Assembly: GCA_031292355.1 (NCBI GenBank)
Contig: JARLHI010000060.1
Span: 1-64,000 of the forward strand
Length of the DNA: 64,000 nt
Source: Candidatus Obscuribacterales bacterium
GTDB lineage: Bacteria; Cyanobacteriota; Vampirovibrionia; Obscuribacterales; Obscuribacteraceae
Direction: 5' to 3'
Positions 9,219 through 18,124 of the stretch are shown here, piece after piece. The notes below the pieces were generated by a model. The model saw only the letters and a program-made list of their open reading frames with translations, made no database searches and was not told the origin of the DNA. A program made the translations under genes and the position numbers. Position 1 is the stretch's first letter. Each line of letters opens with the position of its first letter.

Positions 9219-9728
9219 GTGGCTTCTTTAGATAATACAAAACATGACTCTACATCTGGTACCAAGCCACCAGAAGTTTTAGTTGTGTCGTTCGGCTACA
9301 AAAAAGATGAACCGCCTTCAGCGAATGTGGTATTCGATGTGCGTTTCTTGCAAAATCCCTACTGGGTCGAGGAACTCAAGCACTTAACAGGCAAAGATCT
9401 GCCGGTGCAGGAATATGTTTTACGGCAGCCGCTGGCGCAGGAATTTTTAGAATCCTTGCTTGGTATGTTGCAGAAAATTTTGCCGTGCATGCTTGAGGCC
9501 AAGCATGATCGATATACGATCGCTCTTGGTTGCACTGGTGGGCAGCACCGCTCAGCCAGTCTGGTGGAAGCACTTGGACCAAGACTGACCGAACTTTTCC
9601 CAAAATACAAAGTGACAATTCATCATCGTGAGCTTGATGACTTGCCAGCCAAGCATCACAATCATTCTGTTCACGCAGCAGCTGCAGCACAAAACAAAGC
9701 AGCTCTCATGAAAGGTTCGACTGAATGA
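9219..9728 (+). CDS. Stand-alone RapZ C-terminal domain protein
   Basis: 169 residues matching only the C-terminal half of RapZ/YvcJ: SFGYK (25-29), the FDVRFL.NP segment (39-48) and the GCTGGQHRS loop (about 104-112; RapZ has GCTGGKHRS). The N-terminal P-loop kinase-like half (about 150 residues with a Walker A motif) is absent; nothing resembling it is encoded upstream. In E. coli the C-terminal domain of RapZ binds the small RNA GlmZ and senses glucosamine-6-phosphate. GTG start at 9219. The stop overlaps the next ATG (ATGA at 9725-9728), so it is translationally coupled to the YvcK-like gene, echoing the yvcJ-yvcK pairing of Firmicutes. Confidence 0.85.
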   Translation: MASLDNTKHDSTSGTKPPEVLVVSFGYKKDEPPSANVVFDVRFLQNPYWVEELKHLTGKDLPVQEYVLRQPLAQEFLESLLGMLQKILPCMLEAKHDRYTIALGCTGGQHRSASLVEALGPRLTELFPKYKVTIHHRELDDLPAKHHNHSVHAAAAAQNKAALMKGSTE

Positions 9729-11194
9729 ACGAGAAAAAAGAGAAGAAAAAAGCCAAATTGCAGTTGCAGCAGTTGATGCTGCCGGGGCTTAAACGCTGGA
9801 TCGGCGTGATGGTTATTTTCGTATTTGTCATTGGTTATGGAGTCCTGCTTTTGGGCGGTGTCCATCCGCTATATATGACGTCAATGCTATTGCATGAGCT
9901 CGTGCAGAATGCTGCCGAAGTTCTACCCCACAGAATCAGCGGTGTGATCGTTATTATTCTGGGGATAGTAGGTTTATTGGTAGCTGGAACCTCGATGGTA
10001 CGCAGCATTCTTGGTGCCTATTTGCCAGAGGACCGCGAATCGATCCCTGAAGTCTTGTACAAAAAACGACATCTAGGCCGTGGTCCTAAAGTAGTTGTAA
10101 TCGGTGGTGGCACCGGGCTTTCTAATTTACTTAAAGGGCTGAAAGTCTATACCAACAACATTACCGCAGTCGTGACAGTGGGTGATGATGGTGGCAGTTC
10201 TGGCCGCCTACGCGAAGAACTCGGTGTCCTACCTCCTGGTGATATCAGAAACTGCATCACAGCTTTGGCTGACGAAGAAAAGTTGGTCACTGAGCTGTTT
10301 CAATATCGATTCAAAAATGGCGGTGGTCTGGAAGGGCATAGCTTCGGCAATTTATTTTTGTCTGCCGTTTTTGCAATTACAAACGGCGACATGCTCGAAG
10401 CGGTCCGTGTGGCATCGCGTGTTTTAAATAGTTGTGGTCAGGTTTTACCAGCATGCCTGGGTAATATTTCACTTGTTGCAGAACTTGAAGATGGTCGCGT
10501 CATTCACGGTGAATCGAAAATAACTGCCGCTAATGGACGCATAAAGCGACTTTCCATAGATCCAGTGGCACCAGATGCGACGCCAGCGGTGCTCGATGCA
10601 ATCGCCAATGCTGAATTGATTGTGCTTGGACCCGGTAGTTTGTATACCTCCGTTATTCCAAATCTTTTGATCAAGGGTATCGCACCGGCTGTGATGCACT
10701 CTAGCGCTCTCAAAATTTACGTCTGCAATGTGATGACTCAATTAGGTGAGACGACAGATTACAGTGCGGCAGATCACGTCGAAGCTTTGCTGGAACATTC
10801 AGGCGCTCTAAAAAACTCACCAGAGAAATTGTTTCAGACTGTTTTAGTGAATAATCGCATGCCAGATGCTGAGATTTTACCAACACCCAAGGGTGATGTG
10901 CCGACACCGGTTATTTATGACGCCGAGCGTGTGAAATCTCTTGGAATTGAGGCTGAACCACATCCGCTTCTAATCGGATCGTCTACTTTGCATCACGATC
11001 CAGAGACTCTGGCGAAGGCGATCATCGCCTGGTTCTTTCGTAAAAAGAACAAGCGTGTCGAGTTCCGTGATGATATCAAGGGTAATGGTGGTGGAACATC
11101 AAAAAGCGATCAGTCATCGCCAAAACTACCTCCCCAGCCTAGTGACCAGCGTTCGAGCCAGACTGCAGCTAAGTCTTTTGGTGCACCCGTCTGA
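9725..11194 (+). CDS. YvcK/CofD-family protein with N-terminal membrane anchor
   Basis: 489 residues. Residues about 20-45 and 75-100 are two strongly hydrophobic segments, so the protein is membrane-anchored. From about 118 the YvcK fold follows: VVVIGGGTGLSNLLKGLK, VTVGDDGGSSGRLR, PPGDIRNC and EGHSFGNLFL, then GPGSLYTSVIPN. YvcK proteins bind UDP-sugars and are needed for growth on gluconeogenic carbon and for cell-wall synthesis in Bacillus; a 2-phospho-L-lactate transferase role (CofD) is less likely for this subclass. The C-terminal 45 residues are Ser/Pro/Gln-rich. Coupled by ATGA to the RapZ-C gene. Confidence 0.9.
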   Translation: MNEKKEKKKAKLQLQQLMLPGLKRWIGVMVIFVFVIGYGVLLLGGVHPLYMTSMLLHELVQNAAEVLPHRISGVIVIILGIVGLLVAGTSMVRSILGAYLPEDRESIPEVLYKKRHLGRGPKVVVIGGGTGLSNLLKGLKVYTNNITAVVTVGDDGGSSGRLREELGVLPPGDIRNCITALADEEKLVTELFQYRFKNGGGLEGHSFGNLFLSAVFAITNGDMLEAVRVASRVLNSCGQVLPACLGNISLVAELEDGRVIHGESKITAANGRIKRLSIDPVAPDATPAVLDAIANAELIVLGPGSLYTSVIPNLLIKGIAPAVMHSSALKIYVCNVMTQLGETTDYSAADHVEALLEHSGALKNSPEKLFQTVLVNNRMPDAEILPTPKGDVPTPVIYDAERVKSLGIEAEPHPLLIGSSTLHHDPETLAKAIIAWFFRKKNKRVEFRDDIKGNGGGTSKSDQSSPKLPPQPSDQRSSQTAAKSFGAPV

Positions 11195-11252
11195 CTCGTC
11201 AGATGCTTTATAATGTGCAGCAGGTCTGTTACATCAATTGGGGCAAGCTGAC

Positions 11253-11744
11253 ATGACGACATCAGTAAACGAGAAAGAAGAACTGGGACGCGCCATAGGC
11301 CGCATCGCTACTGGCGTTTACGTTGTCAGTTTGGAACGAAACGGACAGCGTGACGGTATGCTGACTTCATTTCTCAATCAAATGGCGTTTGAGCCGCCGA
11401 TGCTCACACTGGCGGTCAAAAAGGAACGACATATCCTCAATGATTTAAAAGATGGCACTCACTTTGTGGTGAATGTGCTTGGAAAATTAAATATGGATAT
11501 GTTCAAGAGCTTTGCTAAGCCGCATGTAGAAGGAATGGATCGCTTTGAAGGGCTTGATGTTGCTGTGGATACTAACGGCAATCCTTATTTGAGTGGTGCT
11601 GTTTCTTATTTGTCATGTACAGTGCGAAAACATATTGAAGCAGGAGATCACGTTATTATCCTGGCTGAAATCACTGATGGCGCTCTACTTAACGGCGACA
11701 ATGAGCCTATGACCCATTTGCGTAAGAACGGTTTTGGCTATTAG
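11253..11744 (+). CDS. Flavin reductase-like domain protein
   Basis: 163 residues forming one flavin reductase (FMN-binding split barrel) domain: IGRIATGVYVVS at the start, GMLTSFLNQMAFEPP in the flavin-binding loop, FVVNVLG, and the C-terminal GDHVIILAEI strand. Proteins of this type reduce free flavin with NAD(P)H or form the C-terminal domain of cyanobacterial flavodiiron proteins; here it stands alone. I chose ATG 11253 because GGGGC lies 9 nt upstream; an in-frame TTG at 11238 would add five residues. Last gene of the def-to-flavin-reductase run. Confidence 0.88.
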   Translation: MTTSVNEKEELGRAIGRIATGVYVVSLERNGQRDGMLTSFLNQMAFEPPMLTLAVKKERHILNDLKDGTHFVVNVLGKLNMDMFKSFAKPHVEGMDRFEGLDVAVDTNGNPYLSGAVSYLSCTVRKHIEAGDHVIILAEITDGALLNGDNEPMTHLRKNGFGY

Positions 11745-11827
11745 AAATGTCTGTTTCTGGTGTGCTTTTTGCGAAAGGCGTTTTAGGAATGGGCATCGCT
11801 GATGGTGCTAGGTGCGTGTGACAGATT

Positions 11828-12769
11828 ATGAGATTTGCAATCGGTTGGTCTCTAGCCATTCTATTGCTTTTCAGTTCGACGCACGGATATGCGCAGAAGA
11901 ATCAATCCGTAAGAGCTTGGGAAAACGCGCTGCTCTCTGCGCAGAACTACGATTCGAAAGGACAGCGTGCTAAAGCTAAGTCGACTTTTTTGAAAGTTTT
12001 GGCGTTAGCTGAGGCTTTTGGACCTGATTCCAGGGAGGTGCAGATTAGCGTTTTGCGGCTAGCCTGTTATTTTATGGAACGCCAAGATGCAGATGCAAAC
12101 TGTGTGGACGACGCTCTACCATACTACCAACGCATCGTGGAAATTGCTCACAGACTCAACTCAAAGAAACCTCCAGAAAGACCTGACTATGAAGCAGTTT
12201 TGTTGATGCATGATTTGGAAATGCAATACCTAAAGCACGCCCGAGCGACAACTGAATATCGCGAATCTTGCACAGCAAGCAGACGTGTGTTGGTAGATAT
12301 CGAAACTCTTGATCATGATAAACGAGCAGAAGCGGAACGAGATGTAGCTTGGGCTCTGGCTGGTGAAGGGAAGTATTCCGCTGCGGTAGCAGTATATGAA
12401 GATGTCGTTCTCAATTTGCAAGCTAGATGGGGACCTAATCACTATCAGCTAGTTCAAGATTTAGAAAAATTGGCAAAATATCAGGACCTCGCCCACCTTT
12501 ACGGAAAGGAGGAAGTAACGTTAGTAAGGGCCGTCAATATTTGCAAGAAATCGCAGGCAGGTTACTTGGTTCTGCTTCAATTAATGGAGAAATTAGCTAA
12601 CTGTCAAGAAACAGAACATAAATATTGTGATGCAGTCGATACGATGAGTGAAGCAATAGCTGTTTGCAAGCAAGGTGAAGGGCGAAAGATAAAAAGTGAC
12701 TGCCTTTTTGCTTTGGCCATCAAGCTTCAAAAAGCGGAAGAAGAATGTAAAATGCAAAAGAAACACTGA
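11828..12769 (+). CDS. Secreted TPR-like protein of unknown function
   Basis: 313 residues with a signal peptide (hydrophobic 7-17, cleavage probably after GYA at 20-22). The rest is helical with tetratricopeptide-like spacing: ALLSAQNYDSKGQ (32-44), WALAGEGKYSAAVAVYEDVV (around 176-195) and related segments, suggesting five or six degenerate repeats used for protein binding in the periplasm. Partner unknown. Faces the AlgX-like gene tail to tail, 35 bp away. Confidence 0.7.
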   Translation: MRFAIGWSLAILLLFSSTHGYAQKNQSVRAWENALLSAQNYDSKGQRAKAKSTFLKVLALAEAFGPDSREVQISVLRLACYFMERQDADANCVDDALPYYQRIVEIAHRLNSKKPPERPDYEAVLLMHDLEMQYLKHARATTEYRESCTASRRVLVDIETLDHDKRAEAERDVAWALAGEGKYSAAVAVYEDVVLNLQARWGPNHYQLVQDLEKLAKYQDLAHLYGKEEVTLVRAVNICKKSQAGYLVLLQLMEKLANCQETEHKYCDAVDTMSEAIAVCKQGEGRKIKSDCLFALAIKLQKAEEECKMQKKH

Positions 12770-12804
12770 GAGAATGTTCAATGTTTGCCTAGAGGCGCAC
12801 GAAA

Positions 12805-14361
12805 CTATCGGTAGGACCATTTGACTTTTTCAAGTGCATCCAAAGAAAAGATCGCTCGAATTCCTCCCCAGTCAGATTTCCGAGTGTTTACAGGGAGGCT
12901 TGCGTGAAAGGAATCATCATTGTACACCAAAATACCAAGGTTAGATGGTGTAGTGCTGCTTCTTGGAATTTCTACCGTGTCTATCCATTCTGTGCCAGGT
13001 AACACCTCACTGTGCGTCGTATCTTGGTAGAAATCGTAGACATTTATTGATTGGCTATTGTCGTCTAACTGATGTATGCCTATTTTCATGTTGCGAATCA
13101 TCTTTTTCTTCGCTTGCCAGTGAAATCTCACCGCAAGTCCGCTAACAGTTGGTTTTGCAGCTACGTCTCTTAATAGCAGACTATCCCCAAATATTGCAGA
13201 TTCCGAATTGTTAGTGTCGTCAGTGGTGCTCGGTGTAACTGGAATATTGTCCGGTTCATAGTCAAACAGATGGTGTTCAGCAATTTCTTCGATTACAAGG
13301 TCGGGTTGTACCTTTAAGATGTCTGCCTTTTTAAAGACGTGCGTCGAGTGGTATTGGATTGAGCGACAACGACTGGATAAGAACGGCACAAGCCGTCCGA
13401 TGTAGGAATCATGTAAGACATATGCCGAGGGCAAAGGCGGGGCGGTAGGCTGCGTCAGTTGTGTTTCACAAGTTGGCGCACCAATAATACCGCTTGTTAC
13501 TTGATACATTTTGGTGGTGGGTTCTACTTTGGGACATTCATCGATCAGCCAGTCTTCCAGACCATCGGCTGTGGATAGATTGCCTTTAAAAGATTCTTCT
13601 TCCAAGCTGTACTCGTTGCTCCCAAACGCTTTTACTGAAGGAAAATATTTCGATAAGTGTTTTAGTATGTCTTGTCCGACAAAAAAGGCACCATATGAAT
13701 TCCAGTGGGTGTCATTTGTATGATAGAGCAGATGCTCTGGACTTTTGTTGCTCGACAAAATTGATAGAGCATTCACAAAATCTACTTTTGTGTGCGCCTT
13801 CAGTTCATCTTGTAATTGTTCAATTCGTGTGATGCCAGAACGCCTGAACCATCCTTGTGGAAGATACTCAGGATAAATAGATCCTTTTTCTGGAACTACA
13901 ATCAGGACATAGGGGATGTGGTGCTCGGCTAATATTTTCTGTCTCGTCTGAAACATTCGGGACCACAATGCGAGCTTTTCTTCGCTGAATGGTCCCTTAT
14001 TAATTTCGGAATCAAAAGTGCCTTCTTGCGTGTAGTAAAGCCAATTGTGCTTACCGATTGCAACTAACTTGGTGCCAGATGTGTGAAAGATTTTGAAAGC
14101 AGTCAGGTTGCATAGAGTGGTGATTGGCAACCGAAATGCAAAACGATCGCGGTAGAATTTTTCAAACCCCGCAGCGAACGTCCGGCTGTCATGACGAACG
14201 TTGCGCATTCTTGGGAACGGTGCTAGGAATCTTTTTTCCTTTTCGGCAATTGAGTCGGTGTTTGCGAAGCAGAAATAGACTGAGGCAATGCCGAAAAATA
14301 TCAATGTTGTCGAAAAGATAATTACACAGACGATATTTTCCAGATGGTTGTGCTTTTGCAT
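12805..14361 (-). CDS. AlgX/AlgJ-like SGNH acetyltransferase-family protein
   Basis: 518 residues from ATG 14361. One membrane segment near the N-terminus (about 9-32), then an ENR-like region (EKEKRFLAPFP) and the AlgX/AlgJ core: NWLYY, VVPEKGSIYPEYLP, the TNDTHWN motif (Asp217, His219) and HDSY with Ser319 as probable nucleophile. In alginate systems such proteins acetylate the exported polysaccharide together with an MBOAT protein (AlgI); no MBOAT gene is nearby, so the donor partner must be elsewhere. A C-terminal domain of about 150 residues may bind the glycan. An upstream in-frame TTG (14439) lacks an SD, whereas GGTGA precedes 14361. Confidence 0.8.
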   Translation of the reverse strand: MQKHNHLENIVCVIIFSTTLIFFGIASVYFCFANTDSIAEKEKRFLAPFPRMRNVRHDSRTFAAGFEKFYRDRFAFRLPITTLCNLTAFKIFHTSGTKLVAIGKHNWLYYTQEGTFDSEINKGPFSEEKLALWSRMFQTRQKILAEHHIPYVLIVVPEKGSIYPEYLPQGWFRRSGITRIEQLQDELKAHTKVDFVNALSILSSNKSPEHLLYHTNDTHWNSYGAFFVGQDILKHLSKYFPSVKAFGSNEYSLEEESFKGNLSTADGLEDWLIDECPKVEPTTKMYQVTSGIIGAPTCETQLTQPTAPPLPSAYVLHDSYIGRLVPFLSSRCRSIQYHSTHVFKKADILKVQPDLVIEEIAEHHLFDYEPDNIPVTPSTTDDTNNSESAIFGDSLLLRDVAAKPTVSGLAVRFHWQAKKKMIRNMKIGIHQLDDNSQSINVYDFYQDTTHSEVLPGTEWIDTVEIPRSSTTPSNLGILVYNDDSFHASLPVNTRKSDWGGIRAIFSLDALEKVKWSYR

Positions 14362-14858
14362 GTCAAAGATCACCTTGCCAGCAAGTCTTGAATTGGCCTG
14401 GTCTGGTTTTGGTTGCAAAATCACATTCGAAATCTTCAAGAAGAGCGCTATTCAAGGCATTGTCGATTATTTCAGGTAGGTGTGTCAATGAAAAGATGTC
14501 CAAGGAAGCTCGGTTTAAGCAGTTGAAGACCACGGCTGTGTAAAACGTTTACAGCAAGTTTCGCGGGCGCTCCTGATACAAACATGTAATCAAGTGTTTC
14601 AACCGTTTTCTTCGTAGAAATTCCGTTCTTATTGATAATGTTATTGAGAATAATTCACGTTCTTTGATTGCTGTGGGAATTTTTGATGGCAGCCTTGCCT
14701 TTGCCTGTGGTTATTTCTCGGAGAATTTGTTTTCGAGGCTGTTGCGCGTTGCGCTCCCCTCCACTACAATGAAAATTACTTATTGCGATTAACTCGCAAT
14801 TCAAGACGTACATATTGCATGTAATTGTCAATTTGTTTTGGGAAGGAGTGTGAGTGCT
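14362..14858. other. Intergenic region before the 108-residue gene
   Basis: About 500 bp with no convincing gene. It contains two short perfect inverted repeats close to the next gene (listed separately) and an AT-rich TGATAAT segment near 14633 that only loosely resembles a Fur site. Confidence 0.5.
14782..14823 (+). promoter_or_regulatory. Two consecutive inverted repeats upstream of 14859
   Basis: ATTGCGA (14782-14788) pairs with TCGCAAT (14794-14800), and TACAT (14809-14813) pairs with ATGTA (14819-14823); both have 5-nt centres. They sit 36-77 bp before the start of the next gene and could be operator sites or leader hairpins. Confidence 0.3.
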
Positions 14859-15185
14859 GTGGGCAAGTGGTTGAGAAGTTTTCCGGAGCCGTCATTGCAC
14901 CGGCTGACACGTATTAACCTGGCTGCGACTTCATCTGCTCACATCATTCTGGCCCTCTCCTATGGCATGCACGATAGATATATTGGTGCTCTCAATAAAA
15001 TGATCGTCGGATTGCTTCTAGCAAGGCACAAAGCCAGGCGGCGCGGGGACGCTCTTGCAGAGACACGCATCGAAAATAAATTGCAGGATTTGCACCGAGT
15101 GATAAACGACATTACCGGTGTTGAACTCAATCATCCGGATCCTGGATCTGCTTGTAAGGCGGTCAAGAGAATGCCTGCTCTGTGA
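14859..15185 (+). CDS. Small basic protein of unknown function
   Basis: 108 residues from a GTG at 14859, chosen because GGAAGGAG (14841-14848) lies 10 nt upstream; TTG 14838 and GTG 14850 are in frame but badly placed for that SD. The protein is basic, with a helix around 45-62 rich in Leu/Ala/Lys/Arg (LLLARHKARRRG), and no signal peptide. I do not recognise a family. It stands alone between a 500-bp gap and the K+ channel gene. Confidence 0.6.
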   Translation: MGKWLRSFPEPSLHRLTRINLAATSSAHIILALSYGMHDRYIGALNKMIVGLLLARHKARRRGDALAETRIENKLQDLHRVINDITGVELNHPDPGSACKAVKRMPAL

Positions 15186-15360
15186 GCCCCTGGGCGGGCT
15201 GAATACTCACGGGAGTTAAAACGCTTTCTTTGCTAAGGGTTTTAGTTGCGATTACAGAGCCTGTAGGCTGTCTAACCATGCTTTCTTTTACATGGCCGGG
15301 CGCCAAAAAGTTCAAAACAATTGGTCATAAATTTTAAGTGGCTGAATTCTAGAGTAAACG

Positions 15361-15375
15361 TGCTAATTTTTAGCA
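15361..15375 (+). promoter_or_regulatory. Hairpin upstream of the K+ channel gene
   Basis: TGCTAA (15361-15366) and TTAGCA (15370-15375) are perfect arms around TTT, ending 8 bp before the first possible start codon of the channel. It could be an operator or a translational control hairpin. Confidence 0.3.
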
Positions 15376-15394
15376 TTGAGAAATGGAGCGCAAG

Positions 15395-16183
15395 ATGACG
15401 CAGTTACGGCTAGTTCGAAACTTTTTGGCCCCCAGCAATTACTTCTCGTTACTTTTAAGCCTCTTGTGTTTAAGCGTTATTGGTCCGTTATTAAATGCTT
15501 CGCTGATTGGCCGAATTTTTGAAAGTGCTTTTGTCTTGCTGCTGGTGGTTAGTATCAGCCGTTCGGTCACCCAGAATCAACTGGAGTGGTGGCTGGTCTT
15601 GCTTGGTGGAATGAGCGCCTGGCTACTCATTAATCTGGGTAATTTATTTCCGGTTGCTCCATACAATACTGCAGTTTTTCAAGTTTTCAGCCTGATTGCC
15701 TGTATGTCCTTTCTAGTTTCTGGCTTTCTGGTTATTGCGAGAGACGTTTTTTCAGGAGAAGTAACAGCCAATCGAATTTGCGGTGCCCTTTGCTTATACC
15801 TTTTGCTAGGTGCTATTTTTGCTTTAATTTTTGCCGCAATTGATGTTGTTGATCCAAATGCATTTCGAGTGGACGAACCTTTCCAACCGTATTTCGGTGT
15901 AGGCAGTGGAATGCACTATAAAGAGCGCTTTTCTCTTTTGCTGTATTACAGCTTTGTCACTCTTTCGACTGTGGGCTTTGGCGATATCTCACCAATTAGT
16001 CGTTTTGCTCGAAATTTCACATGGTTGGAAGCGGTGAGTGGGCAGCTTTATTTATCGGTGATGGTGGCTAGGTTAGTTGGTTTGCACTTGGTTAACGTCT
16101 CCTCCAAAAATGAAAATGGACCCGTTGTAGCTTTGCAGGGACATGAAAATGAACCGGTGATACACAATAAAATTGATACGTAA
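15395..16183 (+). CDS. Potassium channel family protein
   Basis: 262 residues with about six hydrophobic segments: four in the first 135 residues, then a pore unit. The selectivity filter is plain, TLSTVGFGD, with the pore helix LLLYYSFV before it and an inner helix (SGQLYLSVMVARLVG) after it, matching the Ion_trans_2 (two-TM pore) family. There is no RCK/TrkA domain; the C-terminus is only about 30 residues. ATG 15395 is preceded by GGAG at 6 nt; ATG 15383 would add four residues. After the TAA the same frame stays open for 50 more codons (see findings). Confidence 0.85.
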   Translation: MTQLRLVRNFLAPSNYFSLLLSLLCLSVIGPLLNASLIGRIFESAFVLLLVVSISRSVTQNQLEWWLVLLGGMSAWLLINLGNLFPVAPYNTAVFQVFSLIACMSFLVSGFLVIARDVFSGEVTANRICGALCLYLLLGAIFALIFAAIDVVDPNAFRVDEPFQPYFGVGSGMHYKERFSLLLYYSFVTLSTVGFGDISPISRFARNFTWLEAVSGQLYLSVMVARLVGLHLVNVSSKNENGPVVALQGHENEPVIHNKIDT

Positions 16184-16344
16184 GACAAATGGTGTCATGA
16201 AATAAAATTGCTTGATGAAGCAAGCGCTTTGCGACTGGAATATCCGGTCTGGATGATTCGATTCCAGGCAATGGATCGTCTGGAGCCAGACGTTAATCAT
16301 ATGAAAAAAATGAAAGGACTAATGGCTGCGAAATAAATTCAAAG

Positions 16345-17088
16345 TCACAAGTAAATCTCTTGAAGTCGGTCTTTGAGCATGTCGCCTGCTTTCCATTGAG
16401 GCGACAGTTGAACGTTGTCGTCTGGATTCATAAAATACGACATTGAGTAACGCTCTCCGGCTGATGCAACAACACGATGACGCAGAGGTTTGATCTGTCC
16501 TGCGGTCGCTTCAGTGAGCATCTCACCACACAAAGCTATCCCTTGATCGGGAGCAGCCATCACTCCCTTCCAGATACCATTCTCTAACACCTCGAATCCC
16601 TTTTTTGTCGCCCGAGGCAAAATGGTGATGAAATCAATGTCGTCATGAGGTGCATTGAAATATTCGGCATCCTCCCCAAAATAGCGAGCGATACGCAATA
16701 CCAGGCGGTTACTAGTGGCTATCTCTTCGGTGAACTTCTTCAAAACAGGCACCTCTTCGGCTATCTGAGAGAACGTCGCAACTGCAATTGCCGAAATCCT
16801 CTCGAAAACTTCTCGTGAAGTTTTTATGCACGAGTTAGGACATTGCCCATCTCTATAAAAGTGAAAGAATTCCTTGGGGTCTGGTGAAACTGCGCCGATA
16901 GCTTTTTCAGTGTTCATTGCGAAATACCCGTCCAATTGGCCGTCTCGCGCGCTGAACTGGTCTCGTGCAGAACTGCGGAAAAACTCTGCCCACTCGGCAT
17001 AGCATTTTTCTATTAGCTCGCTTTCTAATGACGGCGAGTTAATCGTGGCCCAACCTTTAGTGAGAAGCTTCTGTGTTGATTGATTCAA
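16345..17088 (-). CDS. Isopenicillin N synthase-like 2-oxoglutarate/Fe(II) oxygenase
   Basis: 247 residues. The iron ligands of the family are present: His148 and Asp150 (HDD), and His204 (RHRV); Arg213 and Ser215 (RYS) form the RxS co-substrate motif. An N-terminal GYF segment at 54-56 resembles the DIOX_N region. Such enzymes hydroxylate or oxidise small molecules or lipids using 2-oxoglutarate and O2; the substrate cannot be read from sequence. Its start overlaps the end of a possible small upstream gene (17057-17281). It converges on the K+ channel gene. Confidence 0.85.
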   Translation of the reverse strand: MNQSTQKLLTKGWATINSPSLESELIEKCYAEWAEFFRSSARDQFSARDGQLDGYFAMNTEKAIGAVSPDPKEFFHFYRDGQCPNSCIKTSREVFERISAIAVATFSQIAEEVPVLKKFTEEIATSNRLVLRIARYFGEDAEYFNAPHDDIDFITILPRATKKGFEVLENGIWKGVMAAPDQGIALCGEMLTEATAGQIKPLRHRVVASAGERYSMSYFMNPDDNVQLSPQWKAGDMLKDRLQEIYL

Positions 17089-17281
17089 TATCAGTTTTCA
17101 CCTGTATAAGACCAAGGTCACTATACCAAGAACGAATATCGTTCACACTATCAGGGACCTCATTTGTCAACATTGAAACCCTGACGCTATCCTTCGGTAC
17201 GTGGCCGATTCGCCGGTTTATATGATAAAGGTCGAGGGCAACTAGGACCAATTTGAGTAATGATAACTTCCGATAATTCAA
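17057..17281 (-). CDS. Possible small protein upstream of the oxygenase
   Basis: 74 codons from a TTG with TAGGAAA 0-6 nt upstream, overlapping the oxygenase start by 32 bp on the same strand. The N-terminal third is hydrophobic and amphipathic (LSLLKLVLVALDLYHINRR). The overlap suggests coupling if it is real, but the start codon is weak and I know no homologue. It may instead be leader sequence. Confidence 0.35.
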   Translation of the reverse strand: MNYRKLSLLKLVLVALDLYHINRRIGHVPKDSVRVSMLTNEVPDSVNDIRSWYSDLGLIQVKTDIESINTEASH

Positions 17282-17414
17282 TTTCCTAAAACAATTGCCC
17301 GTCGCGTTTTGCGTCCGAAAGTCCCACTGGGAGGAAACTTGCTGCCGATTTGGACGTCATCATCTATGGTGGCGTACTGTTTGTCTGATATATTTTCTTC
17401 TGTTGTTCCAGTAG

Positions 17415-17990
17415 GTGAGTATGCCATCAGGCAAGAATTACTTTATCAGTCTCGCATGCTCAGTCTTGCTGTTTTATTGCTCGACGCCAGGAGCGGAGGC
17501 AGGTCTTCTTTCCTTCATGGGCAGACATCTTTTTGGTCACAAAAAAGATCATGCAAAATCACAATCATCCACTGCTGCTTTGCCAAAGCCTACTCATTCA
17601 TCACATCCGACGCGTCCCTTCTCTGCGACTGCCTCCTGGTATGGCGGGAAGTTTAACGGACGTCGTACTGCATCTGGTGAAGTTTTCGATCAAAATAAAT
17701 TGACCGCCGCCAGTCGCACTCTGCCTTTAGGCACTAAGTTGCTAGTTAAAAACCCGGCAAACGGAAAGTCTTGTACCGTCTTAGTCAATGATAGAGGTCC
17801 ATTCGTTGCAGGAAGAGACCTTGACCTTTCACGGGCCGCTGCACAAAGAATTGGCGTGACTGGCGTGTCGCCAATAGTTTGTGTGGCTGACACGTCCGGT
17901 GCGATAAATTCTGGCTCAGCAACATCTCATAACAGCGGATTGCTGCATGTTCCAGGAAAAGTTTTTCACATGATTGCTGGCATTATTTAG
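17415..17990 (+). CDS. rlpA: RlpA-like double-psi beta-barrel lytic transglycosylase family protein
   Basis: 191 residues with a signal peptide (hydrophobic about 9-24, cleavage after GAEA). Residues about 70-160 form the RlpA domain: ASWYGGKFNGRRTASGE, the conserved LPLGTKLLV, NDRGPF and RDLDLSRAAA. RlpA cleaves naked glycan strands of peptidoglycan at division sites in Pseudomonas; the catalytic Glu and Asp positions (GE at about 85-86 and the D of NDRGP) are kept. There is no SPOR domain, so septal targeting must differ from RlpA proper. GTG 17415 or ATG 17421 is the start. It stands alone. Confidence 0.87.
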   Translation: MSMPSGKNYFISLACSVLLFYCSTPGAEAGLLSFMGRHLFGHKKDHAKSQSSTAALPKPTHSSHPTRPFSATASWYGGKFNGRRTASGEVFDQNKLTAASRTLPLGTKLLVKNPANGKSCTVLVNDRGPFVAGRDLDLSRAAAQRIGVTGVSPIVCVADTSGAINSGSATSHNSGLLHVPGKVFHMIAGII

Positions 17991-18124
17991 AACTTTAGGG
18001 CTAATATTAATTGCCATCACATTGGCGCAACAGTGCGCCGCCCGGCTTCCGTTAGATTGCCATTGCGATAAGTCCTTGGGCACTAAAATTCTAAAAGCTG
18101 TTGATGTTGACCCCAACAGGGCAG

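Noticed and set aside
14633..14659. Fur-box-like TGATAAT segment
   Set aside because: Only the left half fits; the overlapping 7-1-7 units match about 10 of 14 positions in an AT-rich stretch, close to chance.
17309..17656. 115-codon frame overlapping the RlpA-like gene
   Set aside because: Out of frame with a clear RlpA domain and signal peptide.
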